A stretch of 64,000 nt of DNA from JAXIPB01 sp045403155. GTDB taxonomy: Bacteria; Actinomycetota; Actinomycetes; Mycobacteriales; Micromonosporaceae. How positions within the stretch are numbered: the stretch's first letter is position 1; each line of letters begins with the position of its first letter. The notes under the pieces are model-generated. The model was not told the DNA's origin, ran no database searches, and saw only the letters and a list, made by a program, of their open reading frames with translations. Below, in pieces: positions 50,597 through 58,952 of this stretch. The translations under genes and the position numbers were made by a program. Location of the stretch: assembly GCA_045403155.1 (NCBI GenBank), contig JAXIPB010000048.1, positions 8,708-72,707 of the forward strand, given 5' to 3'.

Positions 50597-52105
50597 TCAG
50601 CTGGGCGGTGTCGTCGGGGAATCCAGCCAGCGGTTGATATGCGCGGTGAAGTCACGGCCAGTGTGGCGGTTCACGAACGCGACAAAGCCGGCGCGGTCGA
50701 CCTGCTGGTTGCGCTGCGTCTGCACCCAGTCGCGAGCGAGGGCGAAGAACGCCGCGTCCCCGATCATCTGGTGGATTTCGTGCAGCATGAACGCCGGCCC
50801 GGCATAGACGTTGTGCTCGCCGAAGTGTTGCGGATGCGGGTTGCCCGGCGGGCCCGCGACCGGTCGGGACTCAGCGTCGCTCTTGCGGGCCCAAGCCGCC
50901 CATTCCTTGTCGGTGCCCCAGCCCTTATCGACCACCCACAGCCACTCCGCGTACATGGCAAAGCCCTCGTTGAGCCACATGCCCCGCCAGTCCGTAGGTG
51001 TCACCGCGTCGCCGAACCATTGATGCGCGAACTCGTGCAGGAGGATCTCCTCGACCAGGTCGAGGTCCGCGCCCCCGCCCCGGCCGGCGGCCAGCCGCGC
51101 GCCGTACGTGACCATCTGCTGCGTCTCCATGGCGGAGAGCGAGTCGACCAGCACCACGCCGGCGGACGGGACCGGGTACGGGCCGAAGCGCTCCTCCAGC
51201 CAGGCGAGCAGCGCCGGGGTCCTGCGCACGGCCGGCTCCAGGTCGCCGTCCTTGCCGGTCCGCAGCCAATAGGTGATCGGCAGGCCGCGTGGGCCGGCGT
51301 CGGTGAGCTTCGTGTAGCGGGCGACGGCGAGCGTCGCGAGGTAGCTCGCGACCGGATCCACCGCGCTCCACCGGTACGTATCGCCGGCCGCGCTCGACTC
51401 CACGCCGATCAGGTGGCCGTGCGACACCGCCGCCCACCCCGTCGGCACCGTGACCGCGACGTCGTAGACCGCCTCATCCGACGGCTGGTCGTTCGCCGGG
51501 TACCAGGTGAACGCGCCGTACGGTTCCTGCATCGTCCACGCCTCGCCGCCGGGCGCGGTACGCAGGCCGAGCCCATCGGGGAAGTCGCTGCGACCGGACG
51601 GCATCGGGACCGATCTGGGCGTGCCGTGATAGGTCAGCACAAACGTGGTGCGAGCATCCTTCGCGAGGGTTGCCGGCACGACGATGTCGTTGCCCCGGCG
51701 GCTCGACGTGACCGAGGCCCCTCCGACGGCGGCTGAGTCCACTGTGTACGCATCGGAGAAGTCCAGCGAGATCTCGCTGACCGCTTTCGTCGCGCGGATC
51801 GTCAGGCTGGCCGTCCCCGACAGCTCCCGCCGCTGCGGCGTCCAGGTCAGGTTGAGCTGGTAGCGGAGCACGTCGAGACTGGGGTTCCCGTAGTTGGGGT
51901 AGATCGGGTCGGCGACCGGCCTCGACAGACCAGCATCGGGGCCGGGCTCGCCCGGCGGACTGACCTGTCCGGCGCTCGGCGGGGCCACCCGTCGAGCCAG
52001 CCGCTCGTCGTCGCGTACCGGCGTGCATCCGCCCGACCCGGCCAGAACGACCGCCGTCACGGCGGCCGCGGCTGTCGCGGTCAAGACCCGACGGTGTGCG
52101 GTCAC
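50597..52105 (-). CDS. M1-family metallopeptidase lipoprotein
   Basis: A 502-residue exported zinc peptidase. The signal peptide ends in a lipobox-like GSGGC (Cys 27). Then an N-terminal beta domain and a catalytic domain with SAMETQQMVTYG (in place of GAMEN), ILLHEFAHQWFGDAVTP (HExxH, near 359) and MWLNEGFAMYAEWL (third zinc ligand Glu). The C-terminal helical domain of full-length PepN is absent, as usual for secreted short M1 proteins. Likely cell-surface aminopeptidase. The start GTG 52105 is leaderless: TACCGT 7 nt upstream. It lies 18 bp after the globin gene stop on the same strand. Confidence 0.88.
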   Translation of the reverse strand: MTAHRRVLTATAAAAVTAVVLAGSGGCTPVRDDERLARRVAPPSAGQVSPPGEPGPDAGLSRPVADPIYPNYGNPSLDVLRYQLNLTWTPQRRELSGTASLTIRATKAVSEISLDFSDAYTVDSAAVGGASVTSSRRGNDIVVPATLAKDARTTFVLTYHGTPRSVPMPSGRSDFPDGLGLRTAPGGEAWTMQEPYGAFTWYPANDQPSDEAVYDVAVTVPTGWAAVSHGHLIGVESSAAGDTYRWSAVDPVASYLATLAVARYTKLTDAGPRGLPITYWLRTGKDGDLEPAVRRTPALLAWLEERFGPYPVPSAGVVLVDSLSAMETQQMVTYGARLAAGRGGGADLDLVEEILLHEFAHQWFGDAVTPTDWRGMWLNEGFAMYAEWLWVVDKGWGTDKEWAAWARKSDAESRPVAGPPGNPHPQHFGEHNVYAGPAFMLHEIHQMIGDAAFFALARDWVQTQRNQQVDRAGFVAFVNRHTGRDFTAHINRWLDSPTTPPS

Positions 52106-52112
52106 GCCTGCA

Positions 52113-52118
52113 ACGGTA
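52113..52118 (-). promoter_or_regulatory. Probable -10 (TACCGT) for the M1 lipoprotein gene
   Basis: Minus-strand TACCGT, 7 nt before GTG 52105 and overlapping nothing but the short gap to the globin gene. Confidence 0.45.
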
Positions 52119-52123
52119 AGCCG

Positions 52124-52534
52124 TCAGGTCTCGTCGAACGTGTTGACCATGAACATCGCGGCCCGCTCGAGGTATCCCCAGAGTGTCGCGTCGTGGGCCG
52201 GATCAAGGTGGAGCGAGTCGACCGCGTGGCGCATGTGGCGCAGCCAGGCGTCCCGCTGCCTGGGTCCGATGCGAAACGGGGCATGCCGCTGGCCCAGGCG
52301 GGGGTGCCCGCGCTGCTGCGAGTAGGTGCCCGGGCCGCCCCAGTACTGCTCGAGGAACATCCGCAGCCGGTCCGCGGCCGTGCCGAGGTCGGCATCTGGG
52401 TAGAGCGGACGCAGGACCGGGTCGTCCGCGACGCCGGCATAGAACTCGTCAACGAGCCGCCGGAACGTCGGCGCCCCGCCGACTGCGTCGTAGAAGGTCT
52501 GCTCGGCGGTGGTCTGGTCGGCCGGTGTCGTCAC
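52124..52534 (-). CDS. Group II truncated haemoglobin (trHbO-like)
   Basis: A 136-residue globin: TFYDAVGGAPTFRRLVDEFY, LRPLYPDADLGTAADRLRMF, YWGGPGTYSQQRGHPRLGQR, with the proximal His in the QRHAPFRIG stretch and DAWLRHM (Trp G8 of group II). It binds oxygen or NO, with haem in the cytoplasm; roles proposed for the family are NO detoxification and oxygen handling. Start GTG 52534 overlaps the MFS stop (GTGA). CACGAT lies 6 nt before it, so it may also have its own leaderless promoter. Confidence 0.92.
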   Translation of the reverse strand: MTTPADQTTAEQTFYDAVGGAPTFRRLVDEFYAGVADDPVLRPLYPDADLGTAADRLRMFLEQYWGGPGTYSQQRGHPRLGQRHAPFRIGPRQRDAWLRHMRHAVDSLHLDPAHDATLWGYLERAAMFMVNTFDET

Positions 52535-53961
52535 TGTTCCATCGTGCCAGGCCGACGGGTTGCGGTCGGCCTTCGTGCGGTCCCCGTCACACGATGTCTG
52601 ACTGGTTGGGACACGCCTGCCCTGCCCGCCGAGGCGGTGCCGGGCGAGGCGGTGCCGGGCGAGGCGGTGGTCGACGCGCTTCCGGTCGACGCGTTCGCGA
52701 TGCTTGCGGCCGCGGCCGCGTCGGCGAAGACCGCGGGCGAGGGCCAGGAGAGGCTCAGCAGCACCATCAGCAGCACGCCCCCCATGCTCCACAGACCGAC
52801 CACGAGGGGCAGTTCCAACCGACCCGCCAGCGCGCCGGTCGCGAGCACAGCGGCGCCCTGCAACAGCTGCAGGCCGCTCTGAACGACACCGAACGCACGG
52901 GCGCGGTACGCGTTCGGCAGCGCCTGCACGAATTGACCGTTAGCGATCGGCACCAGCGCGCCCATCGCGAATCCGCAGGCCCCCGCGAGCAGGGCGACGA
53001 CGCCGACCGGAGGGCCAAGCAAGGCCGGAACCAGGGCGAGTGGAGTGGCTATGGCGAGCGGACGCATGAGCGAGTGACGAGTGGCCGGCGGGACCAGCCT
53101 GGTCACGCTGAGCGCCCCCAGAATCGACCCGAGCGGAACCGCGGCCATGATCATGCCCTGCGCCCACCCCCGTGCCGCCTCGTCCCGGTACATATCCGCT
53201 GCCCACGCTGCGCCGAGCCCCTCGGGCACCACCGCGAAGAGGCATCCGCAGAAGACGAGGAGCACGAGGGCCCGAAGCGCTGGCGTCGTGAAGACCAGCC
53301 GATAGCCGTCGATCGTCTCCCGGAGCAGATGAGAACGACGTGCCTGGTCGAGGGCCGGCTCCCGCCACCGGACGCCCAGCCGCACGAGCAGGGCCGACCC
53401 GGCAAAGGTCGCCGCGTTGATGAGCAGCGCCAGGCGGGGTTCGACCGCGGCCATCGAGGCCCCGGCGAAATAGCCCGCCACCTGCGCCGGCTGCGCGGTT
53501 GCGGTATGGACGGCGAGGCCGACGACGTACCGGTCGCCGGGGAGGACGGCGGGCAGGATGGCCGAGCGCGCCGCATCGAACGGCGGCGCGAAGAGGGCGC
53601 AGGCCAACACCAGCGCGAGCACGGCCTCCAGCGGAAGGCCGGGCACGGCGACGGCCGCCATAATCGCCATGCGCGCGACGTCGCAGAAGACCATGACCGA
53701 CCGGTACGGGTGGCGCTCCGCCAACGACACCAGAACCGACCCGCCGAGCAACCATGGGGCGAAGCTGATCGCGAATGCCGCGGCGGACGCGGCGACCGAG
53801 CCGGTGATCTGGTAGACGAGCGATGTGATGGCCGCCCGCGCGATGAAATCGCCTATCCAGGACAGGGTGCTGGCGGCGTAGATTGCCCGAAATTCGCCGC
53901 TTGCAAATACGTCCCGAAACGTCGCCGGGCGGTGACCGTCCCGCGCCGTACCCGAGAGCAA
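52531..53961 (-). CDS. MFS transporter
   Basis: About 476 residues and 12 hydrophobic segments from IYAASTLSWIGDFIARAAIT onward; LAERHPYRSVMVFCDVARMA resembles the A-motif loop between TM2 and TM3. It is most like the macrolide/drug-exporter-type MFS (MFS_3 family), substrate unknown. The C-terminus is a Thr/Ser/Ala-rich tail made of three 15-bp repeats. Start: TTG 53961 is preceded by GGAGGGG at a good distance; TTG 54075 would add 38 unconserved residues. Stop overlaps the globin gene (GTGA). The 310 bp between this start and mscS hold no other gene. Confidence 0.75.
   Translation of the reverse strand: MLSGTARDGHRPATFRDVFASGEFRAIYAASTLSWIGDFIARAAITSLVYQITGSVAASAAAFAISFAPWLLGGSVLVSLAERHPYRSVMVFCDVARMAIMAAVAVPGLPLEAVLALVLACALFAPPFDAARSAILPAVLPGDRYVVGLAVHTATAQPAQVAGYFAGASMAAVEPRLALLINAATFAGSALLVRLGVRWREPALDQARRSHLLRETIDGYRLVFTTPALRALVLLVFCGCLFAVVPEGLGAAWAADMYRDEAARGWAQGMIMAAVPLGSILGALSVTRLVPPATRHSLMRPLAIATPLALVPALLGPPVGVVALLAGACGFAMGALVPIANGQFVQALPNAYRARAFGVVQSGLQLLQGAAVLATGALAGRLELPLVVGLWSMGGVLLMVLLSLSWPSPAVFADAAAAASIANASTGSASTTASPGTASPGTASAGRAGVSQPVRHRVTGTARRPTATRRPGTMEQ
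52628..52672 (-). repeat. Three 15-bp coding repeats in the MFS C-terminus
   Basis: Units of GGCGAGGCGGTGCCG type at 52628-52642, 52643-52657 and 52658-52672, coding TASPG-like blocks. Confidence 0.85.
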
Positions 53962-54271
53962 GGTCCCCTCCCCGGCGGCTCGCTGCCTCTCCTCGGCAGA
54001 GTCTCCATTGACGCGCTCGTCGTCGATGGATGGTGCCCATCGACATCCACCGAAGCGACCCCCGACGGTGCCCAAACGTCCGACCGCGCACCACTCGATC
54101 GGATGGACATTCGTCCGCAGTCAGCAGACCAAAAGGACGATAGCTGACCGACCGTGCGTAGCGCGACCCCATGTCGCACGGGCGACAATCCGCCCGGCCA
54201 TCGATGCATGGAAGGGCAGCGTGTTGCCCGCAAATTGCCTACAAAGCGCCCTCGCGGACACGTCACCTCGC

Positions 54272-55357
54272 TTAGGTTGGCCCGCCGACTCCGTGGTCGG
54301 TCGGCCCCGCGGCGGCACCCGTGGTCGCGTCTGGTGCGGCTTGTCGAACAAACACCCGGCTCGCTGTGATCTGGGCGGTAATGCCCGCCGTCTCAAGGGC
54401 CTCCGTGAGGCGACGACGAAGCTCGCGGGCGACCCTCCACTGTGCCTCGGAAGCGGTCTTGGCCGTTGTTCGCACGACCGCTCCCTCCATCGTGATCTGC
54501 TCGACGCCGAGCACGGCCGGTGGCTCGAGCAGGTCGGCCGCGAAGTCCGGGTCCTCGGACAAGGCGAACGCCGCGGTCCGAAGTACCGCGGTGGCCTCCT
54601 CGACTCCGGCGAAGCCCACCGGCACGTCGACCTCCACGAGCGCCCAACCCTGGCTCCGGTTGCCCACCCGAACGATCTCGCCATTGCGGATGTACCACAG
54701 CACTCCGCGGACGTCGCGGATCGTGGTGATGCGAAGCCCCACCGCCTCGACGGTGCCGCTCGCCTCACCGACATCGACCATGTCGCCAACGCCGTACTGG
54801 TCCTCGAGCAGCATGAATAGACCGGCGATGAAGTCCTTGACGAGGTTCTGTGCGCCGAAGCCGAGAGCGATGCCGACGATTCCGGCGCTAGCGATCAGCG
54901 GGGCGAGGTTCACCCCGAGTTCCGCCAGCACGAGCATGACGGCGACGCTAAATATTGTGACGGACGTCACACTGCGGATGACGGACCCGAGAGCCTCGGA
55001 GCGCTGGCGACGCCGCTCCGAACGCATGCCAGTCGCCTCCCGAAGCGAGGTGGGCATCCGCTCGCGAAGCGGTCGCAACAGCCCATGACCCTTGGCCCCG
55101 CCCGCGCCCGCGCCCCGGGTCAGCCGCTTGACCATCCGATGTGCGAGGTAGCGCACGATCAGCGCGGCGACCACGATGAGGACGATTCGTAACGGTTTGA
55201 TCAGAAGGTAATAGCCGCCGGTGGCGAGCCACTCCACACCGGTCTGTTCGTAGATGAACTCGCAGAGGACATTCGCATCACACCCGGGTACGGGCGGCGA
55301 GGCGGTGGGGTCCGGTTGACCGAGTGCGATGGCGACGAGGGGCAGTGCGACAGTCAC
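54272..55357 (-). CDS. Small-conductance mechanosensitive channel (MscS family)
   Basis: A 361-residue channel: N-terminal helix pair (around LLIKPLRIVLIVVAALIVRY), a helix VIRSVTSVTIFSVAVMLVLA, pore helix SAGIVGIALGFGAQNLVKDF, IAGLFMLLEDQYGVGDMVDV (beta domain), then VRNGEIVRVGNRSQ-like IRNGEIVRVGNRSQ and the C-terminal alpha/beta part. It opens on membrane tension to release solutes. Hydrophobic Asp-free pore is as usual. GTG 55357, with a possible leaderless TACGAA-type hexamer 8 nt upstream. Length and topology fit actinobacterial MscS. Confidence 0.9.
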   Translation of the reverse strand: MTVALPLVAIALGQPDPTASPPVPGCDANVLCEFIYEQTGVEWLATGGYYLLIKPLRIVLIVVAALIVRYLAHRMVKRLTRGAGAGGAKGHGLLRPLRERMPTSLREATGMRSERRRQRSEALGSVIRSVTSVTIFSVAVMLVLAELGVNLAPLIASAGIVGIALGFGAQNLVKDFIAGLFMLLEDQYGVGDMVDVGEASGTVEAVGLRITTIRDVRGVLWYIRNGEIVRVGNRSQGWALVEVDVPVGFAGVEEATAVLRTAAFALSEDPDFAADLLEPPAVLGVEQITMEGAVVRTTAKTASEAQWRVARELRRRLTEALETAGITAQITASRVFVRQAAPDATTGAAAGPTDHGVGGPT

Positions 55358-55471
55358 GGGTCATTTCGTACCGCACCTGCGCCGATATGTCTTCATCCGG
55401 ACGTCACCGACTAGCCTCCGTAGCAGCAGAATTAGGGCTCGCCAACGGCGCGATCGTCAGGGACCATTGGT

Positions 55472-55509
55472 GTCACCTGGAACTATGGTCACCTGGAACT
55501 ATGGTCACC
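55472..55509 (+). repeat. Three-fold 16-bp repeat with GGTCACC/GGTGTCACC boxes
   Basis: GTCACCTGGAACTATG repeats with period 16 (boxes ending at 55477, 55493 and 55509) about 60-97 bp before the HNH gene. Each box is a near-palindrome, so it may be an operator array. Confidence 0.65.
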
Positions 55510-55568
55510 GGGAGCGGTCACGCGGCGTGCCGGGTGCGGATCGGTCCGTGGCATGAGAGGAGTCGGCG

Positions 55569-56090
55569 ATGCCTGACATACGACGCCCGGCGAACTCGTC
55601 GGCGCTGGTCCTCAACGCCACGTACGAGCCGCTGGGAGTCGTTTCAGTCCGCCGCGCAGCCATCCTCATCCTCTCCGCCAAGGCCGTATGTCTTGCTGAT
55701 GGCGACGGAATCTTGCATAGCGAGCGCACCAACTTGGTCGAGCCCCTCGTGGTGAGGTTGACCCGATTCGTGCGTGTTCCCTACCGCACCCATGTCGGAC
55801 TGTCCCGTCGAGCGATCTTCGCCCGCGACGGTGGGCGGTGTGCCTACTGCCATGCGCCCGCGGAGACCATCGATCACGTCATGCCGCGCAGCCGCGGCGG
55901 CGCACACCTGTGGGAGAACGTGGTAGCCGCCTGCGCCCGTTGTAACCACACCAAAGGTGACAAGACGCCAGCCGAGCTCGGTTGGCGTCTGCATGTGGTC
56001 CCAGTCGCGCCCCGGGGTACGGCGTGGCGGGTCCTCGGCCACCGCGCGCCCGACCCGCGTTGGGCCGAGTGGCTAGACCTCGCAGCCTAA
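55569..56090 (+). CDS. HNH endonuclease
   Basis: A 173-residue protein. N-terminal domain LVLNATYEPLGVVSVRRAAI, then zinc-bound HNH: GGRCAYCHAPAETIDHVMPR, SRGGAHLWENVVAACARCNH and KGDKTPAELGWRL (two CxxC pairs; catalytic His in DHVMPRSRGG, Asn in WENVVAAC). This layout is a widely conserved stand-alone actinobacterial HNH family of uncertain function, not a homing enzyme. ATG 55569 follows GAGAGGAG. Ends in repeat copy 7. Confidence 0.88.
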   Translation: MPDIRRPANSSALVLNATYEPLGVVSVRRAAILILSAKAVCLADGDGILHSERTNLVEPLVVRLTRFVRVPYRTHVGLSRRAIFARDGGRCAYCHAPAETIDHVMPRSRGGAHLWENVVAACARCNHTKGDKTPAELGWRLHVVPVAPRGTAWRVLGHRAPDPRWAEWLDLAA

Positions 56091-56093
56091 CAC

Positions 56094-56220
56094 GTCAAGA
56101 TCGCCGTGATCATGATGCTGGCGTCCTAGACTCGCGCCGATCATGATTTGGAGGTCATGATCGGCGGGGTTTGGTCGCGGCCGCGTCATGATCACCGCGA
56201 TCATGGCGGCGATCATGGCG
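56094..56220. repeat. Dispersed palindromic element, copy 7 (both arms, most complete)
   Basis: Left arm GTCAAGATCGCCGTGATCAT, core at 56135-56166 with variant centre TTTGGA, and right arm GTCATGATCACCGCGATCAT through GCGATCATGGCGG. Only copy with arms on both sides. Between convergent genes. Confidence 0.9.
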
Positions 56221-56257
56221 GAGGTCGTGGCGGCGGTCGCGGAGGGGGAGGGGAGGG

Positions 56258-56926
56258 TTAGGCGAGGGTGGCGAAGACGATGACGTTGTCTGCGTAGCCG
56301 ATGGGTCCGCCGATCCACGCACCTCCACAGGTCACGAGCACCAACCGCGGTCGGTCGGTCACATCGAAGATCCGCTTAACGGGAAAGGACGCCTTCGGAA
56401 AGATCTCCACCGATTCCACCGTGAAGGTGGCGACGCGGCGATCCTTGCGGCTGACCTCGATGAGCTTGCCCTTGCGGAGGTCGGTCAGCCGGTGAAAGAC
56501 GGCGGGCTCACGCTCGGTGTCCACGTGCCCGACGATGACGGCGGTCCCTCGCTCGCCGGGACTGGGGCCTAGCCGGTACCACCCGGTCGCGTTCGCCGGA
56601 TCCGAGGTCGGAGTCGCGATGCTCCCGTCGGTGGCGCGGCCGACTTCGAGCACAGCGGCGCGGACGTCCAGTGACGGGATCGAGATGCGGGTGGGGATCG
56701 ATCGCTGCATCTCCTCGCCGCTTGCCCCCCAGAGCCCGCCGATGCCGGGGAGCCCGGGCAGGCCAAGCAGTTGGCCGAGTCCCGCGCTGATGCAGAAGAG
56801 GCTGACCAGCGTCAGCGTCGCTACCAGCGGCGCAACCGTGCGCAGCCCGGCGGAGCGTCGGAGAGAACGACCGGAGATGCGCCGCAAGGAGCGCTCGGAC
56901 GAGCGCATGCCGAAGCGACGGCGCAT
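56258..56926 (-). CDS. srtE: Class E/F sortase
   Basis: A 222-residue membrane-anchored sortase. Arg-rich N-terminus, one helix (LVATLTLVSLFCISAGLGQL), then the beta barrel: TRISIPSLDVRAAVLEVGR, TGWYRLGPSPGERGTAVIVG with HVDT (catalytic His), VTVESVE-type strand and RLVLVTCGGAWIG (catalytic Cys). Class F enzymes usually have YRDN-like sequence 12 residues after Cys, with the catalytic Arg; here it reads YADNVIVFA. It attaches surface proteins to peptidoglycan. Start ATG 56926, with GTG 56929 and TTG 56932 as alternatives. 11 nt behind its partner lipoprotein gene. Confidence 0.85.
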   Translation of the reverse strand: MRRRFGMRSSERSLRRISGRSLRRSAGLRTVAPLVATLTLVSLFCISAGLGQLLGLPGLPGIGGLWGASGEEMQRSIPTRISIPSLDVRAAVLEVGRATDGSIATPTSDPANATGWYRLGPSPGERGTAVIVGHVDTEREPAVFHRLTDLRKGKLIEVSRKDRRVATFTVESVEIFPKASFPVKRIFDVTDRPRLVLVTCGGAWIGGPIGYADNVIVFATLA

Positions 56927-56937
56927 CACCAACGGAT

Positions 56938-57495
56938 CTACCGCGCCAGCCTGCGCCGTCGGCGGCGCACGGATACCACGCCGGTCACGGCCGCGGCCAT
57001 GAGCGTTATCGCTCCGCCGGCAAGCCAACCGACCGGGCCGGCCAGCCGGTCGATGCCATCCCCGCCGTGATTGGCCCCGCCGTGATTGGCGAGGAAGCCG
57101 CCGCCGGTGTGTGGTCCCGTCGTTGGCCGGTCCGGGGACTTGGCGACCACCCACAGGGTCGTCGTCGCCTGCGCTCCCGAGCGGCATCGAAGGGCCACGT
57201 TGTTGGCGCCTTCGGCGGTCCGAGGCGGAATCTGGACCTCTTTGAAGAGCACACCGTACTGAGGTTGGATCGTGACCGTGCCGAACGCCTTGGATGTGAC
57301 GGTGGCGGGGGTCGTGTTGTCCTCGCATTTCGCTCGGATCTGTACGAGGGAGCCCGCTGAAACGGTGCTCGGGACAACCTCGATCCATTCGCCGGCACGA
57401 TTGCTCGCCTGCGCCTGATTGGCCGGTTCGCCACAGGCGGACACGGCCGCCAGTACGGCGAAGAGTCCGACCACTCCTAGCAGCGATGACCTCAT
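56938..57495 (-). CDS. Lipoprotein with C-terminal membrane helix, sortase partner
   Basis: A 185-residue protein: signal peptide with lipobox VSAC, a domain (QASNRAGEWIEVVPSTVSAG, QIRAKCEDNTTPATVTSK, QPQYGVLFKEVQIPPRTAEG) with a Cys pair, a Gly/Asn/His linker (FLANHGGANHGGDGIDRLAG) and a C-terminal helix followed by RRRRRRLAR. The end resembles a cell-wall sorting signal in layout (helix plus basic tail), though no LPxTG or LAxTG motif precedes it. It lies directly before the sortase gene, a common pairing. ATG 57495 chosen for the signal peptide; ribosome site weak. Confidence 0.75.
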   Translation of the reverse strand: MRSSLLGVVGLFAVLAAVSACGEPANQAQASNRAGEWIEVVPSTVSAGSLVQIRAKCEDNTTPATVTSKAFGTVTIQPQYGVLFKEVQIPPRTAEGANNVALRCRSGAQATTTLWVVAKSPDRPTTGPHTGGGFLANHGGANHGGDGIDRLAGPVGWLAGGAITLMAAAVTGVVSVRRRRRRLAR

Positions 57496-57607
57496 CGTCA
57501 ACCCCGTTCGGGACGCGCGACGGCGCACCGCCCGCGCACCCGTATCCTCCCTCCTTAAAGGCCGCGATCTGCGACTTATGCATGTTTTGATCTACAAATC
57601 CTGTTTC

Positions 57608-58900
57608 TCAGGTCACCCTGGAGCGCTCGGCGGGGTAGTCGACGTGGGCGTCAGAGGTCACGATGTCGCGCAGGCGCTTCAGGCCGTCATACACGTCGAC
57701 GAACCGGGTGTAGAGCGGCGCAAAGCCGAGGCGAAGGCGGTCGGGCGTCCGGAAGTCGGGGATGACGCCGGCCTCCTTCAGCGCCTGACACGCCTGCCAG
57801 GCCTGCCGGTGATGCAGCGAGACGTGGGCTCCGCGCCGCAACGGATCGCGGGGCGAGGCGAGGGCGAACCCAAGGGGAGCCAGCCACGTATCGAAGAGCT
57901 CAACGGCGTACGAGGTCAACGCTCGTGCCTTCAACGACACCGCCCCGATGCCGGCCTCCGCAGTGAGCCTGGCACCCTCGAGGGCGGCGGTCAGACCGAG
58001 CACCGACGGCGTGCCGACCAGGAAACGCTCGATCCCGTCGACCGGGTCGTAGGTCGGGCCCATCGCGAACTGGTCTCGCTGCCCGAACCATCCCCAGATC
58101 GGCTGCCGCAACTCCGACTGCAGGTCGCTCCGCACGTAGAGGAAGGCCGGTGCGCCGGGACCGGCGTTGAGGTGCTTGTACGTGCAACCGACGGCCAGAT
58201 CGACATTGGCCGACGTCAACGGTACTGGCACCGAGCCGGCCGAGTGCGACAGGTCCCACAGCATCAGGGCGCCGGCGTCGTGGGCGGCCGAGGTGATGCG
58301 GTGCATGTCGGCGACGGCGCCGGACCGGTATGCCACGTGAGACAGCGACACCAGCGCGGTGTCGTGGTCGAGCGAGGCGGCGACCCGATCGGGCGCTACT
58401 CCGGCGTCGATGTCCGTCTCCACCACCCGCAGCTCGTACCCGCGCGTCGACGCGAGCCCGGCGAGGACATATGAATCGGTGGGGAAGTTGTCGTCATCCG
58501 TCACGATGACCGTCCGGCCGGGTCGGGCGTCGAGGGCGGCAGAACCGAGCTTGAAGAGGTTGACGCTGGTCGAGTCCGAGACGACCACCTCGCCCGGCCG
58601 GGCGTCCAGGACTCCGTCGGCCAGCGCGTCGCCGGCGGCCCGGGAGAGCTCGATCCAGTGGTCCCAGCCGCGGATCAGATCGCCGCCCCACTCCTCGTCG
58701 ATCGCCTGGTGCAACCGATCCTTCGTCGAGACCGGCAGGCGGCCGAGCGAGTTGCCGTCGAAATAGATCAGGTCATCGGCGATGACGAAGCGGTCTCGGA
58801 ATTGGCGTAGGGGGTCTCTGCGATCTCGGGCGGCGGCGCCACGACGCGTCGGAACGCCCGTGCGCGAAGCTGGGCGGGCCCGAGGTTTGGTCGGCGTCAC
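57608..58900 (-). CDS. kynU: Kynureninase
   Basis: A 430-residue PLP enzyme of the KynU family: DLIYFDGNSLGRLPVSTKDR, DSTSVNLFKLGSAALDARPG, VSLSHVAYRSGAVADMHRIT, LWDLSHSAGSVPVPLTSANV, and the PLP-Lys motif AVGCTYKHLNAGPGAPAFLY. It cleaves kynurenine (or 3-hydroxykynurenine) to anthranilate and alanine in tryptophan degradation or NAD synthesis. No kynA or kynB is near. GTG 58900 is leaderless (TACCGT 6 nt upstream). Divergent from the amidase with 52 bp between start codons. Confidence 0.92.
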   Translation of the reverse strand: MTPTKPRARPASRTGVPTRRGAAARDRRDPLRQFRDRFVIADDLIYFDGNSLGRLPVSTKDRLHQAIDEEWGGDLIRGWDHWIELSRAAGDALADGVLDARPGEVVVSDSTSVNLFKLGSAALDARPGRTVIVTDDDNFPTDSYVLAGLASTRGYELRVVETDIDAGVAPDRVAASLDHDTALVSLSHVAYRSGAVADMHRITSAAHDAGALMLWDLSHSAGSVPVPLTSANVDLAVGCTYKHLNAGPGAPAFLYVRSDLQSELRQPIWGWFGQRDQFAMGPTYDPVDGIERFLVGTPSVLGLTAALEGARLTAEAGIGAVSLKARALTSYAVELFDTWLAPLGFALASPRDPLRRGAHVSLHHRQAWQACQALKEAGVIPDFRTPDRLRLGFAPLYTRFVDVYDGLKRLRDIVTSDAHVDYPAERSRVT

Positions 58901-58906
58901 GCCCGT

Positions 58907-58912
58907 ACGGTA
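58907..58912 (-). promoter_or_regulatory. Probable -10 (TACCGT) for kynU
   Basis: Minus-strand TACCGT ends 6 nt before GTG 58900. The divergent amidase has CAGGAT 7 nt before ATG 58953. Confidence 0.45.
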
Positions 58913-58952
58913 GCGCCAGCGCCGTACGCCGCGACCCGGCAGGATGACCGTC

